A stretch of 64,000 nt of DNA, taken from positions 45,381-109,380 of the forward strand of contig JAMKCH010010297.1 of NCBI GenBank assembly GCA_023653785.1, written 5' to 3'. A program made the position numbers and the translations under genes. The notes beneath the pieces are model-generated. The model did not search any database. It had not been told where the DNA came from and was given only the letters and a program-made list of their open reading frames with translations. Shown here one piece after another: positions 10,735-22,570 of this stretch (the first letter of the stretch is position 1; every line of letters begins with the position of its first letter). The stretch comes from Ophioderma brevispina. Taxonomy: Eukaryota > Echinodermata > Ophiuroidea > Amphilepidida > Ophiodermatidae.

Positions 10735-12379
10735 ATTTGAGGTTTGACCTGGAACTGGAACAAATTGCTATCAAAGGTTTTCTTGCACAATGCATTTGCC
10801 TAATGTGCTTCAAAAATAGATACTAAAAGTCCGAGGAAATCCGAGTTGCAGAAATATGCTTAAGTCTGCTAAATTCAAGAATGCCGCCATTTTGCTGGAG
10901 ATATTTTAAATCTGGAGTTCCTTAGACTTCGTAGCATGATTTTGGTGTCCATACCCATGTTTTCAAGGTCTGTGCACATAATTAATTGACAGTACTAACA
11001 GCATATGACGTTTGGTTCAGGCTTAATTTGCATAAATCCAAATGGCCGCCATTTTTGATGTATTTTTGACCTATCCCCTCCAAATCTGAGATACAAAGGA
11101 ACTCGAATATTGTGTCAATCCACTAATCTGGGATCATTGACACAATTAGACATATATGTACGATTTGAATGGTGGGGCCTTTCTTCGCTTAATGCAGCAA
11201 AATCCAACTGTGCCCATATTAACCACCAATACTTATAAGTCTCCTTAGACTAAACTAAGATTTACGACAAGCAAAGCTAAAGGTATAATCGTGACGAATA
11301 AGGGTGTGTCCTATGATTCTTGACAATTTAAACTTAAGTCTGGCCACCTATTGGCTTATTGTATGAAATAACTAACATCATAACAGTTTTATAGGTTACC
11401 ACATGCATCTTCAATAACCATTTTGCTTAATCATTGTGCTCTAAAATCTTATAATGTTGCTTGTCATATGTTTTCTATGTGCACATTATTTGGTATGTAA
11501 ACTCAAAGCCATGGACAATATAAAAAAAAATTGCCATTTCATACCAGTCATAGTCGGGTACTATGATAATCATCTCCTTCATACAGGATCACACTTGAAC
11601 CTTAAAAATAAGTACAGTAATACCCAGTAATAATGCTAATCTCAAACATTTGATCATGTCGGTATTGCTTAATTGCTTAACCTCTAATCCATGCATAGTT
11701 TTACAACAGAGCGAACCCCTATGAAACTTCATTTGTGTATCAACGATAGATTCCTCTCTATTCATTGAATGCCAATATCCCCAGTACTTTGCTTCTATGA
11801 TTCATCACATCAACCTGGCGCCCTTGCAAAATTGCAGTTTGAATGTCCTGACGTGTAGGAAAATGTAAATTTTGGCAATAAAAAATCACATAAACTATTC
11901 AATTTTTACAAACCAGATAGTTTTGGCAAGTCTAAAAAAGAACATCAAATTTAACTTAAAAATTAGGTTTTACGATGCTCAATAACAGGAAAACGTTTAT
12001 TGTAATAGCATTTAAAGTGCTTTACAATAAAAGTTTTCTGTGAGTGGTAAGGGAATATCAATTTTCGTGGTTTACCACTTACATTGTAAAAAAAGGGGTC
12101 TATCGACAGGAGCACATGCCTCGTGCCAACCCCACACCTCAACTTTGGAGGCTTACCTATACACCCCCGGTAAGGTGGTGGGTTTTGATTTTTTTTTTCG
12201 CTAAAATATGCGCAAAAGGATACAAAATGATAAATGATTACCTAAAATCATTTGGAACACAGTCAGCATTTTTTTTTTTGTCACCGGTAGTAAAACCTGA
12301 GGGCCGGGGGTTTGTAACACCCCTGGTGAGACGAGGTTTAGAATTGAAACTGATTTTTGACATTTTCCTCCTCTAAAAT

Positions 12380-12630
12380 CCTTGGACTTATTTTTAAATC
12401 TAAGAGACTTGTTAGTGGGACCGACTTTTTTGATTAAAATTTTACGAAGTCTGTAAAAGACTTATTTAAAATAAGGGCTTAAGATTTAACAAACAAATCT
12501 AAATGACTTAAAAACTCAGTTCATAGTTCATAAGCAAATGGAACTTATGTTTAAGTCTAAAATACTTATTTTCATTCAAAAAGTTTTGTCCCGCTAATAA
12601 GTGCTTCTTAGTTTTAAAAATACGTCAAGG
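12380..12630. mobile_element. 251-bp MITE with about 50-bp TIRs
   Basis: The left end begins CCTTGGACTTATTTTTAAAT and the reverse complement of the right end begins CCTTGACGTATTTTTAAAAC. The match continues through CTAAGA and AGTGGGAC/AGCGGGAC to about 50 bp. The centre is rich in TTTAAG/CTTAAA words. No coding sequence and no clear target duplication are seen. Confidence 0.7.
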
Positions 12631-13929
12631 AGTTGAAGAGAGTACCATACCATATAAGACCGGACATTGTTGCAAAATATACCCCAGGGTTTGCAACTTC
12701 AATTTTTCCCATAACATTTTTTCCAAATCTAAAACTGTATTATTAATTTTCAGAATTAAAGAATAGTTTGCGATTATGCATCTTAAAATTCTGCGGGCAT
12801 ATATATGGCTGAGTTCCTAAGGTGTGCCCATTAAAGAAAAAGGTACGTTTTAACATTCCTTTTCTAATGTTAGCTCTGTTCCATTCTTTTTCTATCCGTA
12901 CGCGATTTTATCGGTTTCGTATAGTTAAGTACAAGGAGGGAAACCTAAAGAATCTCTGGTCCACTCACCGGTAATTGTTAAGGGTTGCTCAAGAAATCAG
13001 GTATATTTTTGGATAGTGCTCATTTTGCCAATCCTCATTCCGAATTTGAATCATCTTAGAGAAATTACCTCCCGGCCGGTTGTTAATTATTGGCCATAGT
13101 GGTCCTACCTACGAGCAATCAAATTGTTTTAAAATGTTCAACAACTAACACCAAATTAATTTCCCTTTTGCGGTATTTTGGAAACTTTAACAGTCCTCAG
13201 CTGACAATTATGTTATAGCGACGAGACATAATTGCTACACAAATTAGAACCTTGCACAGGCTACTAATTGTTTCACTATAAATGTGGCATTCTGTCAAAT
13301 AGATTTTTGTCCCTTTTCCGTCAAAAGTGTCTTTCCGAATAGCTCATTATGCATTGTTAATTTTGACCAAAAATTAATTTTGAAAGGTTTTATTGAAAAA
13401 AAGCACCTGCCTATTCCTTCATTCCATATTAAAACTTAGTCCCACCATCTTCCTGTACCGCATCATTACAAGAGCAAGTATGCTTCCGTCCAAAATGTAT
13501 CTTCCCCAAAAACTGGGTATTGGAAAACATGTATAGTTTCTTATATTTATTCGCAAAATACAAACCTGGACCCTAATGCCTCAAAATTTTACCCAATTTT
13601 GTATTACCAAATTAACACACATACAACGATATGAAAATGTGAGTTAAAAAACTGATCAATTTCATTTTTAACCATAAACCCCAAATTAGACTGAATAGAT
13701 CTACCCGAAGAGAAAATGGCCCTTAAGTGAACGGGTTTTCTCCGTCCTCGCGCCATCCCTTCTGCAGCTATTTATTGGACCAGAGTTCATTGTTTAATGG
13801 ATGACAACACCGCTCTTCAGCTCAATAGGCAAATTTCGATACCGATTAAGGAAAGACTCGGCTAAAAACAATTTTCTGGAGGCCACTTTGTGGTTAGAAG
13901 TTAGCATACATGCAACCGCTCCCTACACT

Positions 13930-14390
13930 CATTGATGTTTCTTATTTTGAGTTTGCGACCCCCGTAGAACCCACATTACTTCTCACGACCCTTAGATCTT
14001 GAGTTATGGGCAAAAGTCCTTTAAAATGGGCGGCCATTTTGGATTTATGCACAATAATGCCAAAACCACTATCTCATATTACTAGTAATGTTTCTATTTG
14101 AGTTCGTAGACCCCAAAACCTAGGGTAGAGACACCACATTAACATCTCTCTACGACCCTCAGATCTAGAGTTCTGGCAAATCTATAAAAATGGCGGCCAT
14201 TTTCAAAGAATTATCAATAAGCCAAAACCACTACTAATCTCACTATTTACTTTAATGTTCTTTTTGAATTGTAGACCAAAACATGGGTAGGAGACACCAA
14301 CATTACATCCTACGGACGCCTCAATCTAGAGTTATGGAGCAAAAGTCCCTTGAATGGCAGACATTTGAATTTATGCAATTAGACATATCT
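13930..14390. repeat. Three tandem units of about 130-168 bp with AATGGCGGCCATT core
   Basis: Units at about 13930-14084, 14085-14252 and 14253-14390 share GTTTCT/GTTCTT..TTTGAGTT, GTAGACC, CATTAC/CATTAACATC, CTACGACCCTCAGATCTAGAGTT and the palindromic block AAATGGCGGCCATTTT (diverged in unit 3). They form the right arm of the larger inverted-repeat element. The left arm carries a single diverged unit. Confidence 0.7.
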
Positions 14391-14665
14391 GCCACCCGGG
14401 AATTTTCTCGGACTTTTATATGTCATTTTGATACTTCAACGAAACGGCTTGAAGAAAACCTTTGATAGCATTAGTTCTCGGTTACCCAAAAATTTCATTC
14501 ATCTTTCTTGCCTATAAGTAATTTTTGTCCAAGGTGTAGCAAGACGTAAATATAACCCGGACCCGAAGATTCTCCCGAAACGGCGTACCACCATCTAGTG
14601 GCCCAAAAGTATTATTTGCGCCATATTCATCTTAACATTGCCGTTTAACAATGGTAACAAGTTAA

Positions 14666-15784
14666 AGGTGGCGTGAAGTCCGGAATTCAAAGGAACTGTT
14701 TTTTGCCGTATCTTCTTAAATTGTTTGTTCAACATCTATAAAATAATACATCTTTTGCGAAGGAATGACTCAAGGAATCAAATATGATAATATTTTCCCC
14801 CCCCAAAATACGTATTTTTTGAGAACATCATAAAATGAGCATTTTCACCATTTGTTTTGGTTTCCCTATAAAAAAATTAGAAATGTATAATAAGGTGCCT
14901 TGTTCGTATGTGTATTACAGAGTCATAGTTTCTCCGGTCGTTATTTCCCCTTTTTTCAAATTCTGGCAGCTATTATCAATTAATTTGCCAAAAAAGCCAA
15001 AACCCGCGTGTTTCAATGTGGAACAACGCCAAGATTGTTTCAAAGGTTGACATAAATCACTAGTTTTTAAAAACCAAAAAAAATTTATGAAAAACTAAAA
15101 AAAGCCGACCCGAGATTTTTTGATATGCTCTATACAATTTCATTTCTTACCTGTTCACTGATATGAATTTCCGAAGTAACTGGGAACGAAAATCATGAAT
15201 TTTCGCCGAAAGTGAACACGAGAAAAATCGCGATTTTGTCCAAATTTGTCCCATTTTCGCTACAAAATATAGCCTACACTCCCAAACCACAGGCGTTTCA
15301 TCTCTTATTTCTTCACACTGGCTTCTCTGCACAGGTCAAATTTGGGCTTCATCTGGATACTTTATTATCAAATTCACAATTTATGAAGGCTCAAATCGAA
15401 GAAATTTAATCCTTCTGTTTTGCAAAAGCAACTCACGTTGGCACCATTTTACAATTGCATCAAGTTACCATTGGGTGGTGCGCTATCGAATCGATGCATC
15501 AAGGCGTTTCTGTTGCGCTCATTACATCATGCGCGCGTGCCGATAGCACAGGCGAGTATTGCGTAATACGGCGAAAGTTCCCCCCCCTTTTGCGTTCAGC
15601 CCATGTGATTGTTCTTGGTCAAAAATGCGTAACATATTAAGAGTAAAAATGACAAAATATGAGGAAAAAATAAATATATATATATCTGTTAAAATATATG
15701 GAAAGAAAACATGTTCAATGCCGTTAAACCTGAAAAAAACTAAAACTGGCCATTTTGACTAGTTCCGGACTTCCAACAGCCACC
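14666..15784. mobile_element. 1.1-kb TTAA-flanked non-autonomous DNA element
   Basis: TTAA at 14662-14665 and at 15785-15788 brackets the element. The left end AGGTGGCGTGAAGTCCGGAA matches the reverse complement of the right end (GGTGGCTGTTGGAAGTCCGG) apart from a short indel. TTAA duplications with such ends are typical of piggyBac/Kolobok-type elements. The open frames inside (for example 14835-15050 and 15455-15640) show no transposase motifs. Confidence 0.75.
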
Positions 15785-16084
15785 TTAAGGCAAAACTTTG
15801 AAATAGCTAAATTTCTGAAGGAAAAAATGTTTCAAATATTTGGTGTTTTCTGAGACATTCCTTCATAATGACGATGGCATTGATATTGATATACGGTTAC
15901 AAGTGGCTTGGTAAGATAATGGGCTTACAAAGTGGTGGAGGTATTGGGTTCCTAGTTTCAAGTAATTTCACGTATTAGTGATGAAACTTATTTGAATCAA
16001 AAACTGATGACTTATAAGGTTGTGGATAAAAGCCAAAGTTAATGATAAGATGCTAGCATTTAATACCTTGCAGTCATATTGTCC

Positions 16085-19000
16085 CAGTTGAAGGTTAGAC
16101 ATTAACTTTAAGCGCGGAATTTACACACAAATCTTTCAGAAATACTAAAGATCGAGAACGATGACAGGGCGATGCAAGAATTTTGGTTTTGGGGGACTTT
16201 AACGCCAGAATCGGGGACAAAATTCCATTTGGTTGACCCTATTTGCTCAACACACTGGGAGTCGCTTGCTCAATTTTTATTTAGCGAGTGATTCAGATTT
16301 AACATTGTTAATGTGCACTCACTCTGGTGGGGGGGGCAAATTCCTTGGATGCGTACCCATTATCATCAACCATTGGATTATTTTTCTTAGCGTCTCACAA
16401 CCTTCTTGGCTCCTTCATGAGCTTATTGTTTGATGAAGACCGTGAATGTCACTTAGGTAAGTGATGCACAATGTCTTGCTTTAAAAATTTAAATCTTGTT
16501 TTGGTAAAGTTAGCCGCCAACCAAAATCGCACAAAAGATAGTGATCCTGTTTTTTGAAACATTTCTCTAGAAACCAAGATTGGAGTAATTATCAGAAAGC
16601 TGACCAAGAAAGTTTTATTGATTGGGATTCTGATTTTTTGTTGACTCCAACTCTCTTTGGGACTCGTGGAAGGTCGAGGTTTTACAGACTGTCCCCAAAA
16701 AAAACTATACAATCAAATTATTGATTTTGTTTGCCAAAAATTTTAAGTTCGTGCTCAACTGGAGTTTAACTGATTCTTTTTTAAAAATTTTAACCCTATT
16801 TTTTAATTTGGGGGTTTTTTGGTGGGTAATTTGGGGATCTGGTTCAGTAGTTATGGCTAATTTCTGAGACAGTTGAAAAACCTGTTGGTCCAATTTCGGC
16901 TTACTTATATCACAAATTGCCATTGAAAATCACCTTCAGCCATTTTTATTTAAACTTAAATAAAAAGTAGGTATAAGTGCTGCTCTGTGATATAGCATAA
17001 TTTATAACTTTATAATGTCGCACTTGCTAATAAAGAACATGTAGCATTGGAATTCAATTCCAAACATATTGTTTGTCGCAGCTTTGCTCCAGGTTTCCAG
17101 AAAGTTAAACCATAAAACACCCTTGGGTTGAAAGTAAAACTGAGACCTTTGAACAACAACCATCCTTTCCTTTATGCTATTTTGCTTTTGTTGAACACGG
17201 CTTTCTTCAACATATTCCGCACTGCAACTTCTTGGAGGCATGGGTTATAAGGAAAGGGTAAATTGTCCCTCCACAGTAGGCGCGTTGTCGCACAGACATT
17301 TGGTCCCCTCAACAGCCTTGTATACACTGTTAGATTTCATCAGCAGTCAATTCCTCAATTTTCCATGCATTTCATGATCATTGTCCCCTAATAGTGAGTC
17401 CCTCATTTCATCACCCACATACATAATAATTTTCTGTTGGCTTTCACTCCAAAATAAGATATTGATTAGTTCAGTGCATGAGCTACATTCCCTCTTATAT
17501 CTGTACAATATTATTTTGTTTGAAAAGGGTTTAAGTCCCAAAATGATGCTACACGCCTTATGGCTTTAGTTTCTGGATCCCTTTTGTGTTCAGCTGACAA
17601 TATCTCGGGTTAGGATCCATCCAATTGGATGAAATAACAGCAGATTTAGCATAGGATCTTGTTCTAACAAATAAGTCCAAATACTGGCAAAAAATGCACA
17701 GTTTATATTTTTTATAATTTTTAGTTTGATGTTAGTTTTTATTGGGGACAGTCCGTATGGTCGCGATCACACAATAGGTACAAAGACTTGTAAATCCAGC
17801 AATAACCAGTGGTGGGTCCTCATATCGATCAATTAATCATTCAAAGAAAGGCGTGCCGCAGTAAGACCCGGCCCGCCAACCATTAAATTTTACCTTAAAA
17901 AAAAGAAAAAAATAAAATGATTGATAGGTGTGAAGATTTGTGGAATGATTACCAGGATGAAAGGGCAGAGTAAAGATGGCGATAAGACAGAAAACAATGC
18001 AATATGCGTATTGCATATAAGCATTTCAGAATCTCCAATAATGGGGGCTCCAAGTAAACAAGACGTTTTGGACTATTTGCGGGAACCCATCAAACAAAGC
18101 TGATATTCTGCTATTAAACTTCCCAATTCACAGCATGTTGTCACGAAGCGCACTAAGATGAATCAAACTGTTCTCCAATATGGCAAAACACTGGCCAAAT
18201 GAATTAGAAACCTTAATGATGCTCAATTGAATCCACCAAGAATTTTGGTTTATAATATGATCGTATATCCATAACACGTTCCTCAGTGACACAGTATTGG
18301 ATACATCTAACCACCTTGTTGATATCAATATTTCCTTAGAAGATGTCGTATCTGCCATTGATAATTGTAAAAACAACAGGCAACCCAGGTATTGATACTA
18401 TTAATAATGAGCTTCTGAAAAATGGTGGTAATTGGCTAGTAGTCAGGCTACTTATAATTGTTCAAACGCTACTAGTTTGGAATATATTCCCCAAGATGGA
18501 AAAAAAGGGCTATTATCCAATTCAAAAAGGTAACAAAATGATTAGACAAACTATCGGGGCTCACTCTAAACTCTTGTGTTTCAAAGGTTTTCAATAGTAT
18601 TTTATCTAATGAAATCTCAAAGTTTTGGAGGGTAATAATGTACTTACGGAAATTCAAGAGGCTTCAGAAAGAATCATCGTGCGCAGATCATAATTTTCAC
18701 TCTACCACAAAATATAGCTTCGTCGAGGCTCGCCGAAGGCAAAACCACATATATGGCCTCTGGATTTCCGGTAAAGCATTTGATACTGTCTGGCGTGACA
18801 AATTACTACTGACAGCTTGGAATATGGGATCAGAGGAGTGTCTGGAAAATAATAAATAAGTTGTATAAAATGTTCAAAAAGTAAAGTAAATTTGGGATAT
18901 CGAAAAACAGCGACTATTTTGATGTGGCAGATGGTGTGAAGCAAGGCTGTGTCCTTTCTCCAGTCCTTTTCTGCTATTTATATCAACGAGTTTGCAAAAT

Positions 19001-20465
19001 ACTAAAAAATAATGATGTTGGAGTCTGTGTCAAAGAGTTCAGGGTTGGGATGCCTTTTCTGGGGGGGGGGGGGGGAGGGGGTTTTTACGGATGACGTATC
19101 GTTCTTTTAGCCAATAACGAGCATGAATTACAGCGCATGTTAGACCTAGCAGCGGCATTTAGCAATACTTACATCTTAGCTTCAATCACGAAAAATCTAA
19201 TGTTTCGTATTGTTGGGCAAAAGAATTGATCATGACAAAAACTTGGTCACTCGGGGATGATTTCATTGTGGAAGTTAATACATGCAAATATTTAGGTTGT
19301 CTTATATCAAGGAAAGGTATTACCATGCACACATCCAAGATGTTATTAGACGAGGCAATAGATTGATTGGATATATCAAATCGATTATTGATGAGCAGGA
19401 CGCTTTATAATAGGGGATACTATGGGGATCTTCGTGGAGAAACTTGTCTACCATTAACTAGCATGTGCTACATGGGTATGCGGGGGGCCTACAGACCATT
19501 CGAAGCTTGGAAAAAATTCAAATTAACATGGCAAGGAGTATTTAAAAGCACGCGTCCACATGTAAAGAAGCCTTGTATTGTGATTTAGGATGGCACTCTT
19601 TGGCTTCCATACAGATGTCAAAGAATTAATTATCTTAACCGCTTGCTCAATATTAAAGACAATCGTTGGCCGAAACTTGCCTTCAATGCATGTTTGTACA
19701 TTACGCTCAAGTGTAGTCTGAATGGAGAGTGGTTAGACCAAGGTGACATCAAAACCTTTGAATTTTTATTTGGTATGGAGCATATGTATATATTACCCCA
19801 CCACACAGAAAGCTGGACTAAAAAGATGTAAATGATCTCATTATGAATATAGATTCTATTAAGAACTCTTGATCAGGCCGACAGAAATCACCATTATACA
19901 AAGTATTTTATGTTAAATCTTCTCATAATATGGAAACATCTTCTTGACAAGGATTACTTTCCAAGGCTATTACCTTAAAATTTAAGGCAAAAGAATCCAA
20001 CACACTAGCTCTTAATAGTAGAATCTCCCGTTGGACAGATAGTGATAGTTCTTGCTCACTGTGTAACAACGGTATGAGGATATGTTCCCATTTCCTTTTC
20101 ACAGGCAATTCTTCTAATTGATATTAGTACTGAAGAAATTTTTAAAGCTTGAAGCAGGTCTATGCACCATAATTACAATCATTTTGGTAAGGTTTTTCTG
20201 GCGGTGATTGACTACGAAACTGATGTTTACTCTTGGTAACACCGATCGCTTTGTGATGAGCATCGCGAAAACATTAGTTTCATATTGATTCAATCTGCAA
20301 AAGTTATCTCCACGTGCTTGGTGGTTACGTAATACTTTATGTAAATTAAATTGTAAGTACGTACTGTACGTATGTTCTGTTTGTGTTCTTTTGTTCAGAA
20401 TGCACCACCTTTAGGTGTGTGCCACCGATGTAAGGTGTAAGTTTCAAAATAAATAAATTAAAATA
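16085..20465 (+). mobile_element. Endonuclease-reverse transcriptase LINE, decayed, nearly full span
   Basis: An apurinic-endonuclease remnant comes first, with the diagnostic GDFNARIGD-type block coded at about 16187-16215, then RLLNFYLASDSDL (about 16263-16300) and an IDYFLASHN-like block near 16370. After an insertion (16687-17754) the reverse transcriptase follows: PGIDTINNELLKNGG (about 18384-18427), ISGKAFDTVWRDKLL (about 18765-18810), GVKQGCVLSPVLF (about 18933-18970, frame-shifted), a damaged catalytic box in the G-run region near 19085, and CKYLGCLISRKG (about 19285-19320). A terminal cysteine-rich block, SSCSLCNNGM, lies at about 20047-20076. The 3' end is AATAAATAAATTAAAAT near 20450. 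Stops and frameshifts abound. The clade is uncertain. Confidence 0.8.
16687..17754. mobile_element. TIR element inserted in the LINE (ACTGTCCCCAA ends)
   Basis: The LINE coding order is broken between the endonuclease and RT parts by about 1.07 kb. Its ends read ACTGTCCCCAAAAAAAACTA on the left and, as reverse complement, ACTGTCCCCAATAAAAACTA on the right. Several open frames lie inside but none shows transposase motifs. No clear target duplication was found, so the exact boundaries may be off by a few bases. Confidence 0.55.
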
Positions 20466-22276
20466 TTATAATGAGCATACCGACACTTCCTTAACATAGT
20501 TTGGGCAACACCATATTTGGTTTACGTATAGTCGTATTTGGAAAGTCCTTATGCATATTTATGAGACACGCGAAGATTTTAAGCCTTCGTACACTTAAGT
20601 GAGTGAAAACAACAACAACTTGATGCCACATGCTATATCACGGACTCAAATATCTCTTTTCCTAAGCAAAATTAACAGAGGTCATCGGGAGACTTTTTGT
20701 TCATCAGGGATGCAGGAATCTTTTAGAAGCATAGTTTCTTCAATCGATTGGTTTTCGCATTAATACTTGCCAGAAAACTCGGCCGCCAGACAATGAAACT
20801 GGGGGAAAAGCAAACACTGGTAACATATCGCGGGACGCACAGGATTTTATATGCGGTGCTTGCGCCTAAACAGTGACGACACGCGTGCTTACACAGCAAC
20901 AACCACCGCGCGCTGTGTGTGAGAGATAACGGTTACGGGCTTGGGCTATTATATACTACACGCGATTTTCTCCTCTTGCGTTAATATTCAGCTCTATGAG
21001 GTTGTGTAAGCGTACTATTTGCGCAACATCATTTACGCGCTAAAGATATAACAAAAGTGAGCGGAGTTTGTTATGTAATACTTATAGGCTATAGACGTGT
21101 CCCAGAACACCACCCTAATCTAATCGTGTCTTATGCATACTTTCAAAACATTTCATTTACCCACTGTAGGCTCACATATGGACATCGTGAAAATGTGATC
21201 GGAGGTCATGAACTTAATATTTCAATATTGTCCATAATATCCCCAATGTAAGGTTCAATATTCTGTTCTTCCAAACACCGCCTTTACAAGCTACATAGGC
21301 CTAGTGTTCATGTCATCTGTGCCTTTGTTAGACTTCATCTAATGCCTGTGGGACAACATGCAAATGTTCTAATATCATATGCATGGGGGGTGATCTGATC
21401 ACTGGACATAAGTCTATATGCGCACCCCTTCCCAATTCGAAAGGAAATGATGACCCCTCTTACAGTAAATTATATTTGCAGCATTCATCTAAGGTAAGAT
21501 TTAAAGATGGAAGTTATGTTTAATTTTGAAAAGAGAAAGTATAAGAACTGAATAAGAATGAAAATCTACAAACGGAAAAGTGTCTTCAAATATAAAAGAA
21601 GACCAAAAAAAAAAAAAATCAAACTTTATCAGAAAGGAAACAGATTCAAAAGATGTTCAAAAAATAAACGGTTATTAATTGTGTAACCGTAGGACTATGC
21701 ACTTTAAAAATTAAAATTCTACAGACGCGTGTTGTTTGAGGCTACGAGAATAAAATATATAGAATCCTGTATACTCGGCTTGATTTGAGCAGATAGGAAT
21801 TGTAACAGTGACAAAAGTTTTAAAATGTTGGAGTAACTTTGAAGTAAGCGCGTCAGTACAGCCGTATCCGTGCGTGTATATACGCGCTTTTGCACACCGT
21901 AATGTCGCAATGCTATTTTGAATCACAAAAAAAAACGTGTTTCTTTTTTAAATAACAGAAAAAGTAGAACCGTTTGACCCATTTTTTTCTGTCGTAGTAA
22001 TCGAAAGATTTTATAAATGCGCAAATTACAAAGTTTCAAAAAAAGTATCGAGCCGATTTTTTGTAAAAATTCCAAAAACAGGTATCAAAAAAGTGAATTT
22101 TCCATAGACTTGAGGCCATACAAATTTTAGGCTAAAAAAGCTTGAAAAAACAGTCTTGGATGACTTGTTTCTAAAAACTTAGTACAGTGACCCCATTTTT
22201 TATTCTGATATTTGATTCATATCGATGAAAGCACGTGTACGCGAAATCTTGGGGAAAATGCTTCAGTAGAGTCTAT
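20466..22276. other. No gene recognised
   Basis: AT-rich with scattered CG-containing words around 20810-21050. A-run at about 21606-21618. Open frames are short and unsupported. The right border is the inverted 19-bp terminus at 22277-22295. Confidence 0.5.
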
Positions 22277-22295
22277 CATGGACCATCCACCTTAA

Positions 22296-22560
22296 GGGAC
22301 GCACCATTAGATATAAGGGGGGGGGGGGGAGGGCTTAGGAAGTTGAGTTTGGAGTGAATTTTTTTTTCTCGGCTGATAAGGTGATTTTTTTTTGCACAGT
22401 TTTTAATTTTTTTAATTTTTTTTCTGTACAAGCTTGGGGGTGAATTTTTTTTTTTCTACAAGCTTGGGGGTGAATTTTTTTTTTAATCATTACAGTTTGG
22501 TTTCTTAGTTATCGCCAAAGGTGATTTTTGTTACAAGGCTGGGGTGGATTTTGTAAACAT
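22296..22560. repeat. T-rich minisatellite-bearing repeat with GGGACGCACCATTAGATAT end
   Basis: It starts AAGGGACGCACCATTAGATA, then a G-run, then repeated units of GGTGAATTTTTTTT separated by short variable words (two units share ACAAGCTTGG). The same terminus and unit type occur in opposite orientation at about 27020-27258. These are either two copies of one family or the two ends of a 5-kb element. Confidence 0.6.
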
Positions 22561-22570
22561 TTTAGGTTGC

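Larger units (their letters stand above)
10735..14490. mobile_element. Long-arm inverted-repeat element, centre interrupted
   Basis: The left arm (about 10735-11110) is the diverged reverse complement of the right arm (about 13930-14490). Shared blocks include TGCTATCAAAGGTTTTCTT, AAAAGTCCGAG, TTGGTGTCC..ACCCATGTTTT and the AAATGGCCGCCATTTT-type block. The right arm is internally tandem-repeated. The 2.8 kb between the arms has no transposase frame and holds at least one separate MITE (12380-12630). The rest of the middle (11111-13929) is AT-rich with nothing I can identify. Confidence 0.65.
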
